Of a stretch of 64,000 nt of DNA, positions 1 through 7,656 are shown piece after piece. The notes beneath the pieces were generated by a model, which ran no database searches, had not been told where the DNA came from, and was given only the letters and a program-made list of their open reading frames with translations. How positions within the stretch are numbered: position 1 is the stretch's first letter; the number at the start of each line of letters is the position of its first letter. Source of the DNA: Temperatibacter marinus (GTDB taxonomy: Bacteria > Pseudomonadota > Alphaproteobacteria > Sphingomonadales > Kordiimonadaceae); contig NZ_CP123872.1 of NCBI RefSeq assembly GCF_031598375.1, positions 620,001-684,000 of the forward strand. Direction: 5' to 3'. The position numbers and the translations under genes were made by a program.

Positions 1-538
1 TGAAATTGCCGTAACTCGCTTCAACAGAACCACCAAACTCATCCTCTGGGCCTTTTGTAACGATACTAATCGCCCCAGCAGATACGTTCTTTCCAAAGAG
101 TGTCGACTGCGGGCCGCGCAAAATCTCAACACGCTCTAGAACTGGTAAGTCCAAGATGGCCGCAGCAGACCGAGATCGGTATACTCCGTCGATGAAAACA
201 CCAACAGCGCTCTCAATTCCTGGGTTGTTTGCACCATTACCAAATCCGCGGACAATAAAGTTAACCTGCGATGATTTTTGTAATTGGCTCATGCGGAATG
301 AAGGCACCATAGACTGTAAGTCTATAAGATCATTCACGCTCATTTTTTCGATTTCTTCAGCGCCAACCACAGAAACCGCAACAGGTACTTCTTGTAAGGT
401 TTGTGGACGCTTAGTTGCTGTCACTGTAATCACATCAACAACTTCTTGTTCCTGATCCTGTGCAAAGACTGCTGGGTTTGAACCCGCAACAAGCATAATG
501 GCAGCACTACTTAGTAGTGCCTTTTTCATTGATCTCAT
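1..538 (-). CDS. TonB-dependent outer-membrane receptor, N-terminal part (runs off the window)
   Basis: Reading the minus strand from 538 gives a signal peptide (MRSMKKALLSSAAIMLVAG, cleavage expected after AVFA) and then the start of a plug domain. The TonB-box-like stretch VDVITVTATKRPQ is followed by LQEVPVAVSVV, the plug motif FIVRGFGNG, and VLRGPQSTLFGK-type residues (VEILRGPQSTLFGKN). These are hallmarks of TonB-dependent receptors, which import iron chelates, cobalamin or carbohydrates across the outer membrane using energy from TonB-ExbBD. The start at 538 is supported by an AAGGAGGG ribosome site just upstream; ATG 529 is a weaker alternative. The beta-barrel lies beyond the left edge, so the substrate cannot be told. 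It is divergent from the DUF2807 genes across a 475-base AT-rich gap. Confidence 0.9.
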   Translation of the reverse strand, partial: MRSMKKALLSSAAIMLVAGSNPAVFAQDQEQEVVDVITVTATKRPQTLQEVPVAVSVVGAEEIEKMSVNDLIDLQSMVPSFRMSQLQKSSQVNFIVRGFGNGANNPGIESAVGVFIDGVYRSRSAAAILDLPVLERVEILRGPQSTLFGKNVSAGAISIVTKGPEDEFGGSVEASYGNF

Positions 539-762
539 ACCGCTCCCTCCTTGGTATTTAGTCGGTCAATCGTCTATCAGGGCTTTTGAATACCCCTTAT
601 TGTATTTTCAAGGTAACATGATTTCTTATGAAGAAAAGATCAAAAATATTGTATATCAGGTACTTATGTGAATATTGCGCTGCAATGTTCATCCATAAGA
701 CTATCCAATGAGAAGCTGTTAACACTATGAAATTTATGTTTTTTTTATATTTTGCGCCCGGT

Positions 763-777
763 TTTCGCACTGCGAAA
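763..777. promoter_or_regulatory. Perfect 15-base palindrome in the divergent intergenic region (candidate operator)
   Basis: Two 7-base arms, TTTCGCA and TGCGAAA, flank a single C. The site sits in the 475-base gap (539-1013) between the divergent TonB-dependent receptor and the first DUF2807 gene. The gap is otherwise AT-rich with several T/A runs and no gene. A short perfect dyad in such a place is typical of a transcription factor site, but the factor is not recognised, and a chance palindrome is possible. Confidence 0.35.
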
Positions 778-1013
778 TGGAAGCCAAAAAAGCTTTCTCA
801 AAATGGATTTTTTTTGTAAAAATATAGTATTATGATCACACTTGTTGGAAAAATATCCTAACAAGCCGATCCCGAGGAGCTCAATTGATCGCAAAAAATA
901 AACCCTTTATCGATTCAATATAGGAATATTATTTAGACATGCTACTAACTTGGATGCCTGAAAAAACAAAAATAATAAGTGCAATTCGGGATATACTTAC
1001 AGAGGAACGCAAC

Positions 1014-1694
1014 ATGAAAACGATACCAACAATAATCAATAAAAAAACACTGTTAACAGCCGTAACCGGCCTTGCCCTCATGGGTGCTTCTTTCAGTGGC
1101 TCGGCCCTTGTCGATGATAGCGAAAATCGAGATTTAGATACATTTCACTCCCTTATGATAAAGGGTGGTATTGAGCTTGATGTCAAAATTGGCTCTTCCC
1201 AAAAAGTTAAAATTGCTGTTGATGATGATCTGGATCTATCAGAAGTCATTACTAAAGTTGAAAATGGCTTTCTCATCATCGATGTGAAAAGGAAGAAAAA
1301 CTTTTGGGGCGGAAAAAAACAATCCGGCGAAGTCTCTGTGACTTTGACTATGACTGATTTTCAGAAAGTTCATGTTAAGGGCGCCGTTGATGGTGATATT
1401 GAGGGGATTGATAGCGAGAACGTTAGCCTTGAAGTCTACGGCGCAGCAGATTTAGACATCACAGGAAAATGCGGTAAGCTTAGCGTGAATGTACGTGGAG
1501 CAGGAGATTTGGACGCAGATAACCTTCGCTGTAAAGAAGCTGATATCAACATTTCTGGAGCCGGAAATGCAAAAGTTTATAGTTCAGAAAAAGTCAAAGC
1601 GATCGTGAGTGGTGTTGGCAGTGTTACCATTGAAGGCAACCCAAAAGACATCACAAAAAAAATCCGAGGTCTTGGAAACATAAGAATTAAGTAA
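1014..1694 (+). CDS. Exported DUF2807 (GIN-domain) beta-solenoid protein, first copy
   Basis: A 226-residue protein with a signal peptide (positive residues, then LLTAVTGLALMGASFSGSA) and a repetitive beta-rich body typical of DUF2807, the putative auto-transporter adhesin head GIN domain. Short repeats with G-A-x-D/N cores recur (VKGAVDGD, VYGAADLD, VRGAGDLD, ISGAGNAK), as expected for a right-handed beta-solenoid. An in-frame ATG at 939 would give a longer protein. ATG 1014 is preferred because AGAGGAA lies 7 bases upstream and the signal peptide then starts the protein. The family is usually periplasmic or surface associated and has no established biochemical role. It is followed after 61 bases by a paralogue. 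Confidence 0.8.
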   Translation: MKTIPTIINKKTLLTAVTGLALMGASFSGSALVDDSENRDLDTFHSLMIKGGIELDVKIGSSQKVKIAVDDDLDLSEVITKVENGFLIIDVKRKKNFWGGKKQSGEVSVTLTMTDFQKVHVKGAVDGDIEGIDSENVSLEVYGAADLDITGKCGKLSVNVRGAGDLDADNLRCKEADINISGAGNAKVYSSEKVKAIVSGVGSVTIEGNPKDITKKIRGLGNIRIK

Positions 1695-1755
1695 AGAGTA
1701 AACAATAATAAATCCGTATGCACGGAAAAATGACAGCAACTCTATGGAGGATCCA

Positions 1756-2499
1756 ATGAAAACAACATTTAAAAAAGCTCTTCTCTCATCTAGCGCGGCC
1801 TCAATGATGGCTTTTGCTCTATCCTGCGGGGCAACTAATGCACTTACAGTCGGTCCTGACATGGTCGAAGAGAAACGAAAGGCCTCTGATTTTTCAGAAG
1901 TGCAACTGAAAGGCCCTGTAGATGGGTATATAAAAATCGGTAAGAAATTTTCTGTTACTGTAAAAGCCCCTGAGGATATGCAGGATAAAATTATTACCGA
2001 AGTCAAGGGCGATAAACTCATCATCAAAATGAAAAAAGGCCGCTATAATTGGAAAGAATATAAAGACGTTGCAGTCTATGTCACAATGCCGAGCATTGAT
2101 GAATATACAGCCAGTGGCAGTGGTGACAGTCACCTTTCAGGCAAAATCAAAGGCAAAGAGTTCGAAGTGAATTTGAATGGTTCTGGTGATATTACTGTAG
2201 AGACTTCAAGTGCCACAGAATTAGATGTTGATTTAACTGGATCAGGCGATCTTGAAATTAAAGGCGGTAAGTGCACAACTATCTCTGCATCTCTAAAAGG
2301 ATCTGGTGACATTTCGACCAAAGGGGTGAAATGCACAAAAGGCAGTTTCAGCATTATGGGGTCAGGTGATATCGATGCTTATGCATCTAATTCCGCCAAA
2401 TCTAATATTATGGGATCCGGCGATGTAACTATTTATGGCAGTCCAAAAGAGATTAGCAGCAGAACCTTTGGTTCGGGTGAAGTTAAAACACGCAAGTAA
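1756..2499 (+). CDS. Exported DUF2807 (GIN-domain) beta-solenoid protein, second copy
   Basis: A 247-residue paralogue of the preceding gene with a signal peptide (KKALLSSSAASMMAFALSCGATNA). The body carries at least seven GSGD/GSGE turns (GSGDSHLSG, GSGDITVE, GSGDLEIKG, GSGDISTKG, GSGDIDAY, GSGDVTIYG, GSGEVKTRK), spaced roughly 18-20 residues apart. This is a very regular solenoid. The start at 1756 is chosen because GGAGG precedes it; an in-frame ATG at 1744 lies inside that ribosome site. Like its neighbour it ends in a short basic tail after a final solenoid turn. Function is unknown; a surface or periplasmic scaffold is the family expectation. Confidence 0.8.
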   Translation: MKTTFKKALLSSSAASMMAFALSCGATNALTVGPDMVEEKRKASDFSEVQLKGPVDGYIKIGKKFSVTVKAPEDMQDKIITEVKGDKLIIKMKKGRYNWKEYKDVAVYVTMPSIDEYTASGSGDSHLSGKIKGKEFEVNLNGSGDITVETSSATELDVDLTGSGDLEIKGGKCTTISASLKGSGDISTKGVKCTKGSFSIMGSGDIDAYASNSAKSNIMGSGDVTIYGSPKEISSRTFGSGEVKTRK

Positions 2500-2521
2500 G
2501 CTCACAACTACTCTAGAATTC

Positions 2522-2552
2522 AAGCCGATCTTTTTAAGGTCGGCTTATTTTA
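2522..2552 (+). terminator. Rho-independent terminator after the DUF2807 pair
   Basis: Stem AAGCCGAT/GTCGGCTT (one G-U pair) with a short T-containing loop, followed by ATTTTATT. It begins about 22 bases after the stop of the second DUF2807 gene and is the likely end of that operon. Confidence 0.75.
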
Positions 2553-2666
2553 TTGCGTCCCCTCTATATCTTCCGTTTATCATTTTTACCCCCTTGCCCC
2601 CAAATTGTCTTAATTAAGCCCTGATCATGCCTCAGTGAAACGCCACATTATCTGTGTTGGCCTCTG

Positions 2667-2740
2667 CTGACCTTGCTTGATTATAAGAGTTAACCTAGCC
2701 CCCCTCAGGTTTTTAGTCGAGCAAGGTCAGTTTTTTCTTT
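2667..2740 (+). other. Long-armed inverted repeat ending in a T-run (terminator-like or small RNA candidate)
   Basis: CTGACCTTGCT (2667-2677) is exactly complementary to AGCAAGGTCAG (2720-2730), which is followed directly by TTTTTTCTTTT. The 42-base interior can itself fold, since AACCT pairs with AGGTT around a C-rich loop. It lies in the 464-base gap between the DUF2807 operon (already terminated at about 2550) and the ABC transporter operon, so a second terminator would have no known transcript to end unless a small RNA is made here. The rest of the gap is AT-rich and probably contains the ABC operon promoter. Confidence 0.4.
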
Positions 2741-2963
2741 TCCTTCCCGCTAATCCAGTCATCTTTAGCCATGAAAAATATAATACCATCAATGATTTTA
2801 TCTATACAGCCTTGAATTTTATCCCTGCCAAAGATAAATGGTCTTAAAATTGCATATTTTTTCTATAATTCTTATCCTGAATGGAATAGAATATTGTATC
2901 ATTAATGTAATACTGTAATATTATTGATGCATTGATTGAATAGAAAGGTTCGGAGTCTCATTA

Positions 2964-3986
2964 ATGGAAAAAGCGCCAATCATGCTGCAGGCAGAAAATT
3001 TGGTTAAAAATTTTGGCCCCTTTAAAGCAGTAAAAGACATTTCTCTTCACGTTAGAAAAGGTGAAATCCTTGGCCTTCTGGGTCCAAACGGTGCAGGCAA
3101 GACGACCACGATGCAAATGCTCACAGGCTTTTTGCGCTCAGATGGTGGTCAAGTCTATCTCTGCGGTGAACGCATGACGGAAGGGCGCGCTGGACTGAGG
3201 ACCCGCATCGGCTACTTACCTGAAGGCGCGCCTCTTTATCCCGATATGACTGTCAAAGAATATCTAGACTTTATAGCCGAAATTCACGGGCTTGAGGGAG
3301 AAAAGGCCCAACAAATGATCATGAGTGCAGCAACAGCTGTTCACTTGATCGGCGTGTTTGATCAAATCATTGATACACTTTCAAAGGGATATAAGAGAAG
3401 AGTTGGATTGGCTGGTGCTATTCTTCATGCTCCCGATGTTCTTATTTTAGATGAGCCAACAGATGGTTTAGACCCTAATCAAAAATATGAAGTAAGACGC
3501 CTCATTGATACTATGGCTGTAGACAGGGCCATTATAATCTCGACACATATCCTCGAAGAAGTTGAGGCTCTCTGTACACGGACTGTCATGATTAATAAAG
3601 GACAAGTCATCGCCGACAGCACCCCTTCAGAATTAAAATCCATGTCACAGTATAACAATGCCGTGACGATGCTTGTTGAGAAAGAGCAGGCCGAACATAT
3701 TGCAGCCCGACTTAATCAAATGCGGGTTGTTTCCCACATCGAAGCCATTCGAGAAGGAAATGACATGCGGTTGACTGTCGTGCCAGTAGATCAGCAAGAA
3801 ATAGGCAGTCGCATCGAAGATATGGCTAGCATAACCGGGTGGCCCGTCTCTGAACTTACCGTAGAAAATGGTCGCCTGGATGATGTCTTTCGTACCCTCA
3901 CAACTCGGGATCCCGAAATAATTAAAAAATTAATGGCCGAATTCCAGAAAAAAAATAGACAGGACCGACCGTATGAATATCAGTAG
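2964..3986 (+). CDS. ABC transporter ATP-binding protein, Gld-type export system
   Basis: A 340-residue ATPase of the ABC-2 exporter class. Walker A is GPNGAGKTTT (about residues 40-49), the signature is LSKGYKRRVGLA in place of the usual LSGGQ-type motif, Walker B is VLILDEPTDGLDP, and the switch histidine is in IISTHIL. The C-terminal 100 residues form the extra domain found in GldA/CcmA-like proteins. It is the first gene of a four-gene operon: the permease starts inside its 3' end (14-base overlap), then come a GldG-like protein and a DUF4340 protein. This set is annotated as a gliding-motility-type or auxiliary transport ABC system in many non-gliding bacteria; its substrate is unknown. 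A GGAG sequence precedes the ATG. Confidence 0.9.
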   Translation: MEKAPIMLQAENLVKNFGPFKAVKDISLHVRKGEILGLLGPNGAGKTTTMQMLTGFLRSDGGQVYLCGERMTEGRAGLRTRIGYLPEGAPLYPDMTVKEYLDFIAEIHGLEGEKAQQMIMSAATAVHLIGVFDQIIDTLSKGYKRRVGLAGAILHAPDVLILDEPTDGLDPNQKYEVRRLIDTMAVDRAIIISTHILEEVEALCTRTVMINKGQVIADSTPSELKSMSQYNNAVTMLVEKEQAEHIAARLNQMRVVSHIEAIREGNDMRLTVVPVDQQEIGSRIEDMASITGWPVSELTVENGRLDDVFRTLTTRDPEIIKKLMAEFQKKNRQDRPYEYQ

Positions 3987-4728
3987 AACATTCCGGGGCT
4001 GGCATCCAATATATAAGCGAGAATTGCGGTCTTATTTCACCACGCCTCTCGCTTATATCTTTCTTATCATTTTCCTACTACTTCAAGGGATTTTCACCTT
4101 TTATCTTGGCGGTTTCTTTGAGCGAGGTCAGGCAGACTTATCCTCTTTCTTTAGTTTTCAACCTTGGCTTTTCATCTTCCTTATTCCAGCCCTTTCCATG
4201 CGTCTTTGGGCAGAAGAAAGGCGGTTGGGCACGATTGAATTACTCTTGACCTTGCCGATTACAGCCCACGGGGTTATTGCTGGCAAATATCTGGCGACCC
4301 TTACTTTTATTATTTTTGGCTTAGTCCTCACCCTGCCTATGTGGCTGACCGTTAATTATCTAGGCTCACCAGATAATGGGCTTATTTTCATGGGCTATAT
4401 TGGTTCGATCTTGCTCGCGGCCAGCTATCTCTCAATAGGCATGACCATCTCTTGCATGACGCGCAATCAGGTTGTCGCATTTGTCCTCTCCATTGGCGTG
4501 TGCTTCTTTTTTGCCGTTTTAGGTTTGCCCGTTGCCCTTGATTTGGTAGATTTTTTCTTGGGTGAAAAAGGCAGTCTCGTCGTCGCAAATCTATCTCTCC
4601 TTACGCACTTCAATGAAGTCCAACGCGGCGTTCTTACCGGCCCAAGTATCATATATTTTCTAACATTGAATATCTTTTGGTATTGGCTTTGCCGATTAAT
4701 GCTTCAGCGCAGTAGGGAGGCCGGATAA
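3973..4728 (+). CDS. ABC-2 type transporter permease, GldF-like
   Basis: A 251-residue integral membrane protein with about six hydrophobic segments, beginning with a cytoplasmic YKRELRSYFTTPLAYIFL motif characteristic of GldF/ABC-2 permeases. The segment SMRLWAEERRLGTIELLLTLPIT is the conserved cytoplasmic coupling region of this family. It overlaps the ATPase gene by 14 bases, and its stop overlaps the next start by one base (TAATG), so translation is coupled across the operon. It should form the membrane channel used with the ATPase and the GldG-like subunit. Confidence 0.88.
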   Translation: MNISRTFRGWHPIYKRELRSYFTTPLAYIFLIIFLLLQGIFTFYLGGFFERGQADLSSFFSFQPWLFIFLIPALSMRLWAEERRLGTIELLLTLPITAHGVIAGKYLATLTFIIFGLVLTLPMWLTVNYLGSPDNGLIFMGYIGSILLAASYLSIGMTISCMTRNQVVAFVLSIGVCFFFAVLGLPVALDLVDFFLGEKGSLVVANLSLLTHFNEVQRGVLTGPSIIYFLTLNIFWYWLCRLMLQRSREAG

Positions 4729-6539
4729 TGTTTTCTAAACTTAAAAGCTATCGCCTACTTTTTGTCATGGGTATTATCATGCTTGTGTCATGGAATATTA
4801 TCGCTGATCGACTGCTTGGTCCTTATCAAATTGACCTTACTGAAGACAGGCTTTACACCCTCGCTAAGGGCTCAGATAGGCTCTTGCGTGACTTAGAAGG
4901 GGAAGTCACTATTGAATTCTTCTTTTCTAAAAAACTGGCGGCTCCCTATGCTGACCTTCTTTCTTATGGTAAGCGCATAGAAAATATGCTGCGGACGTTT
5001 AAGGCTTGCAATCCAGACAAAGTCACCGTCATTTTCCGAGACCCAGACCCTTTTTCAGAAGCCGAGGATAAGGCTGTTGCTCATGGCATTCAGGGCATCC
5101 CAATGCAGAGCAGTGAAAATCTATACATGGGCATTCGAATAACCAACGATGTAGACGGGGAAAAAATCCTGCCTTTCCTTTCTTCTGACCGAGAGAAATT
5201 CCTTGAATATGACTTGATCAAAGCAGTGACAAGCCTCGATGCTGTCGATGACAAGCCTCAGGTTGCCCTCCTCACGACATTGCCAATGCAATTTGGGGCT
5301 GGCGGGCCGCAGATGGCCATGCAAGGTCGGTCACAACCCTATGTCATTTATACCCAGATGCGAGAGGCGTTTAGACTTGTTGACCTCAATAAAGATTTTA
5401 AAACTCTTCCCGAAGACTTAGATATCTTGATGTTGGTTCAACCGCCTCAACTTACGTCCGAGCAAGAGGCTCTTATTCATGACTATATTCAAAAAGGGGG
5501 CAAAACCTTAATATTTGCCGACCCGCATGCTGAAGCTGTCAATCCAAGAGCCACAACACCGACTGCGGCCTCTCTCAAAACACTACTACTGCCCTACGGC
5601 CTTCAAATCCAAGACAAAAAAATCATTGGAGACCTTGGCCTTGCTCAAAAGGTGTCAATGGGTGGTTATGGCCCTGATAACATCAAAGATTACCTTTTTT
5701 GGCTCAATGTGACCGATGCTCATTTGGATAAGCAAGATATTGTTACCAGCAGTATTGACAACATAGCGCTTGCTTCATCTGGGGCCCTAGAACTTCTCCC
5801 TGAAAGAACTACGGACATTACTCCCCTTATCTGGTCAAGTGAAAATGCCATGCTTTATGACAGTTCTAAAGCAGTCGGCATGCCAGATCCAGACAGCCTA
5901 TTAAGGGAATTATCACCAAGCGATGAATCTTATGTCATAGCCGCTCGGATCAGCAATAAATCTGAAGACTCTGAATCAGCGCTGCAACTCTTCGTCATGG
6001 CCGATAGTGATCTCTTTGATGACCGTTTTTGGGTGCAAGTACAAAACCTTATGGGACAACAAATCATTGTTCCTTCTGCCGGTAATGGTAGTTTCATTAT
6101 AGGCCTGCTTGACCATATGACAGGCAATGACGCCCTCTTAAGCTTAAGAGCACGAGGCATCTCTCAAAGGCCTTTCTCTAAAGTTGATGAAATTCGCCGA
6201 AAAGCAGAGGCGCGCTATCAACAACAAGAACAACTTCTTGAAGCGAAAATGCAAGAAACCGAAGCTCGTATACAACAGCTGGAAGCCATAAAACCTAAAG
6301 CTGGATCCTTGGTGATGAACGATGCGCAGCAACAAGAGCTTGCTCAATTTAAAACAGAGCTTTTGGAAATTCGTAAAGAGCTTAGAACTGTGAAGCGCAA
6401 TCTAAGGCGGGAAATAGAAACCTTGAAATTTTGGCTTATGGGTATAAATATTTTCCTCATCCCTTTCCTTTTAGCTGGGATTGGACTAATAGTCCTCATG
6501 CGCCGCAGAGGACAATCTAATCGACGCGGCCGCGCATAG
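4728..6539 (+). CDS. GldG-like ABC transporter auxiliary membrane protein
   Basis: A 603-residue protein with one membrane segment near the N terminus (LLFVMGIIMLVSWNIIADRLLG), a large periplasmic part and a second membrane segment close to the C terminus (FWLMGINIFLIPFLLAGIGLIVLM). The order DLTEDRLYTLAKGSDRLL, then VTIEFFFSKKL, then a DPDPFSEAED region matches GldG (DUF7088 plus ABC-type uncharacterised transport domain). A charged, coiled-coil-like helix (about residues 495-560) lies before the last membrane segment. It is translationally coupled to the permease. The family works as a partner of ABC-2 permeases, but its exact role is unsettled. Confidence 0.85.
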   Translation: MFSKLKSYRLLFVMGIIMLVSWNIIADRLLGPYQIDLTEDRLYTLAKGSDRLLRDLEGEVTIEFFFSKKLAAPYADLLSYGKRIENMLRTFKACNPDKVTVIFRDPDPFSEAEDKAVAHGIQGIPMQSSENLYMGIRITNDVDGEKILPFLSSDREKFLEYDLIKAVTSLDAVDDKPQVALLTTLPMQFGAGGPQMAMQGRSQPYVIYTQMREAFRLVDLNKDFKTLPEDLDILMLVQPPQLTSEQEALIHDYIQKGGKTLIFADPHAEAVNPRATTPTAASLKTLLLPYGLQIQDKKIIGDLGLAQKVSMGGYGPDNIKDYLFWLNVTDAHLDKQDIVTSSIDNIALASSGALELLPERTTDITPLIWSSENAMLYDSSKAVGMPDPDSLLRELSPSDESYVIAARISNKSEDSESALQLFVMADSDLFDDRFWVQVQNLMGQQIIVPSAGNGSFIIGLLDHMTGNDALLSLRARGISQRPFSKVDEIRRKAEARYQQQEQLLEAKMQETEARIQQLEAIKPKAGSLVMNDAQQQELAQFKTELLEIRKELRTVKRNLRREIETLKFWLMGINIFLIPFLLAGIGLIVLMRRRGQSNRRGRA

Positions 6540-6567
6540 AACGAGTAATGGAAATAAGGAAACTGAC

Positions 6568-7518
6568 ATGTCAATGCGTATGACAGACTTTTTAGGCTAC
6601 CTGACTCTTTTTGTCTTATTGTGGGCCATTTGGATTTTGTTTGGCGAAGACCCTAACAAACACCAAGGTGGGCGCGGTGAGATTTTCTTGGAAGGTCTTT
6701 CTGAAAAAGCCAATGACATTTCGTCCTTCTCCCTGACAAAAGACGGTGAGAGCCTTCACATTACCAAACAGATCACAGGATGGTCCGTCTCTAAGCCTGG
6801 AGCGTTTACAAATTTCCCCGTTAAAGAGGGAGCGGTGTCATCTTTCGTATCTTCTCTTATGGTTTCTGAACGTGCAGAACCTAAGACCACTGATGAAAAC
6901 CGATTTCCCAAATTAGACTTAGGGCACAAAGCCACAGAAATTAAAATTTTGGGTACAGCTGGTCAGGAGATCAAAACATTCCAACTTGGTCGACACCGTG
7001 AAATACAAGGCAAGAGCATCTCATATGTATATCAACCGTCTGACACAAGAGCCTGGATGGTCCGCGGCATGCCCACTGCATCGGTGAAGGTTTCAGCATG
7101 GGTCTCTAATCCTGTGATCTCCATTCAACGCAATCAAATTCAGTCGATGACATTAAAAGATGGAACCGAAATCACGCATCATGAGGGGACATTGTCGCTT
7201 CGCTCTTTAACAGAGAAAGAAACTTTAGTAGAAGCTTTTGAAATTGGCCTTATACTAAACTCTCTAGCGCAGATGACTGTCACTGATATTTTGGATGCAT
7301 CAGATAAAGAATATCAGCGCTTAGAAACTGTTCACCTTACCCTTACTGACGGGCAAGTGATTACTGCTGAGACGGTGGCCATTAAAAATGAAATATGGAT
7401 CAAGATTTCTGGAGAGGCTGACCTTGCTCCTTGGTTATTCAAATTGTCTAATGATAATCTTGCGCGATTGATGTCTCAGAGATCAGACCTAGTGATAATA
7501 GCCGCCCCTGCTTCGTAA
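6568..7518 (+). CDS. DUF4340 domain membrane-anchored protein of the Gld-type ABC operon
   Basis: A 316-residue protein with one N-terminal membrane anchor (LGYLTLFVLLWAIWILFG) and a periplasmic beta-rich body. The repeated pattern SFSLTKDGESLHITKQITGWSVSKPG is the DUF4340 signature, a domain often found next to or fused with GldG. It starts 28 bases after the GldG-like gene behind AAGGAAA. It probably completes the four-component system as an extracytoplasmic accessory; no enzymatic residues are evident. Confidence 0.8.
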   Translation: MSMRMTDFLGYLTLFVLLWAIWILFGEDPNKHQGGRGEIFLEGLSEKANDISSFSLTKDGESLHITKQITGWSVSKPGAFTNFPVKEGAVSSFVSSLMVSERAEPKTTDENRFPKLDLGHKATEIKILGTAGQEIKTFQLGRHREIQGKSISYVYQPSDTRAWMVRGMPTASVKVSAWVSNPVISIQRNQIQSMTLKDGTEITHHEGTLSLRSLTEKETLVEAFEIGLILNSLAQMTVTDILDASDKEYQRLETVHLTLTDGQVITAETVAIKNEIWIKISGEADLAPWLFKLSNDNLARLMSQRSDLVIIAAPAS

Positions 7519-7573
7519 TAACTCAGAAAACCACATAAATATCCAAAAAATCGATAGAAGACTGTCTTGCCCT

Positions 7574-7604
7574 CTTGAACTGAGGGCGGCAGACCTTATC
7601 TGTG
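7574..7604 (+). promoter_or_regulatory. Heat-shock (RpoH-type) promoter of htpG
   Basis: CTTG at 7574-7577, a spacer of exactly 17 bases, then CTTATCT at 7595-7601 with G two bases later. This matches the alphaproteobacterial RpoH consensus CTTG-N17/18-CYTATnTnnG at every specified position. It lies 53 bases before the htpG start, as expected for a chaperone under sigma-32 control. Confidence 0.75.
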
Positions 7605-7656
7605 GTGTAAATATCATTCATAGTAATAAATTTTAGTAACGTTAAGGACCCCTTTC

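Noticed and set aside
156-455. A 99-codon open frame on the plus strand
   Set aside because: It lies antisense to the TonB-dependent receptor, whose plug-domain protein reads clearly on the minus strand.
2964-7518. Evidence for gliding motility
   Set aside because: Only the Gld-type ABC subunits are present, and these occur widely in non-gliding bacteria; no other gld or spr genes are seen.
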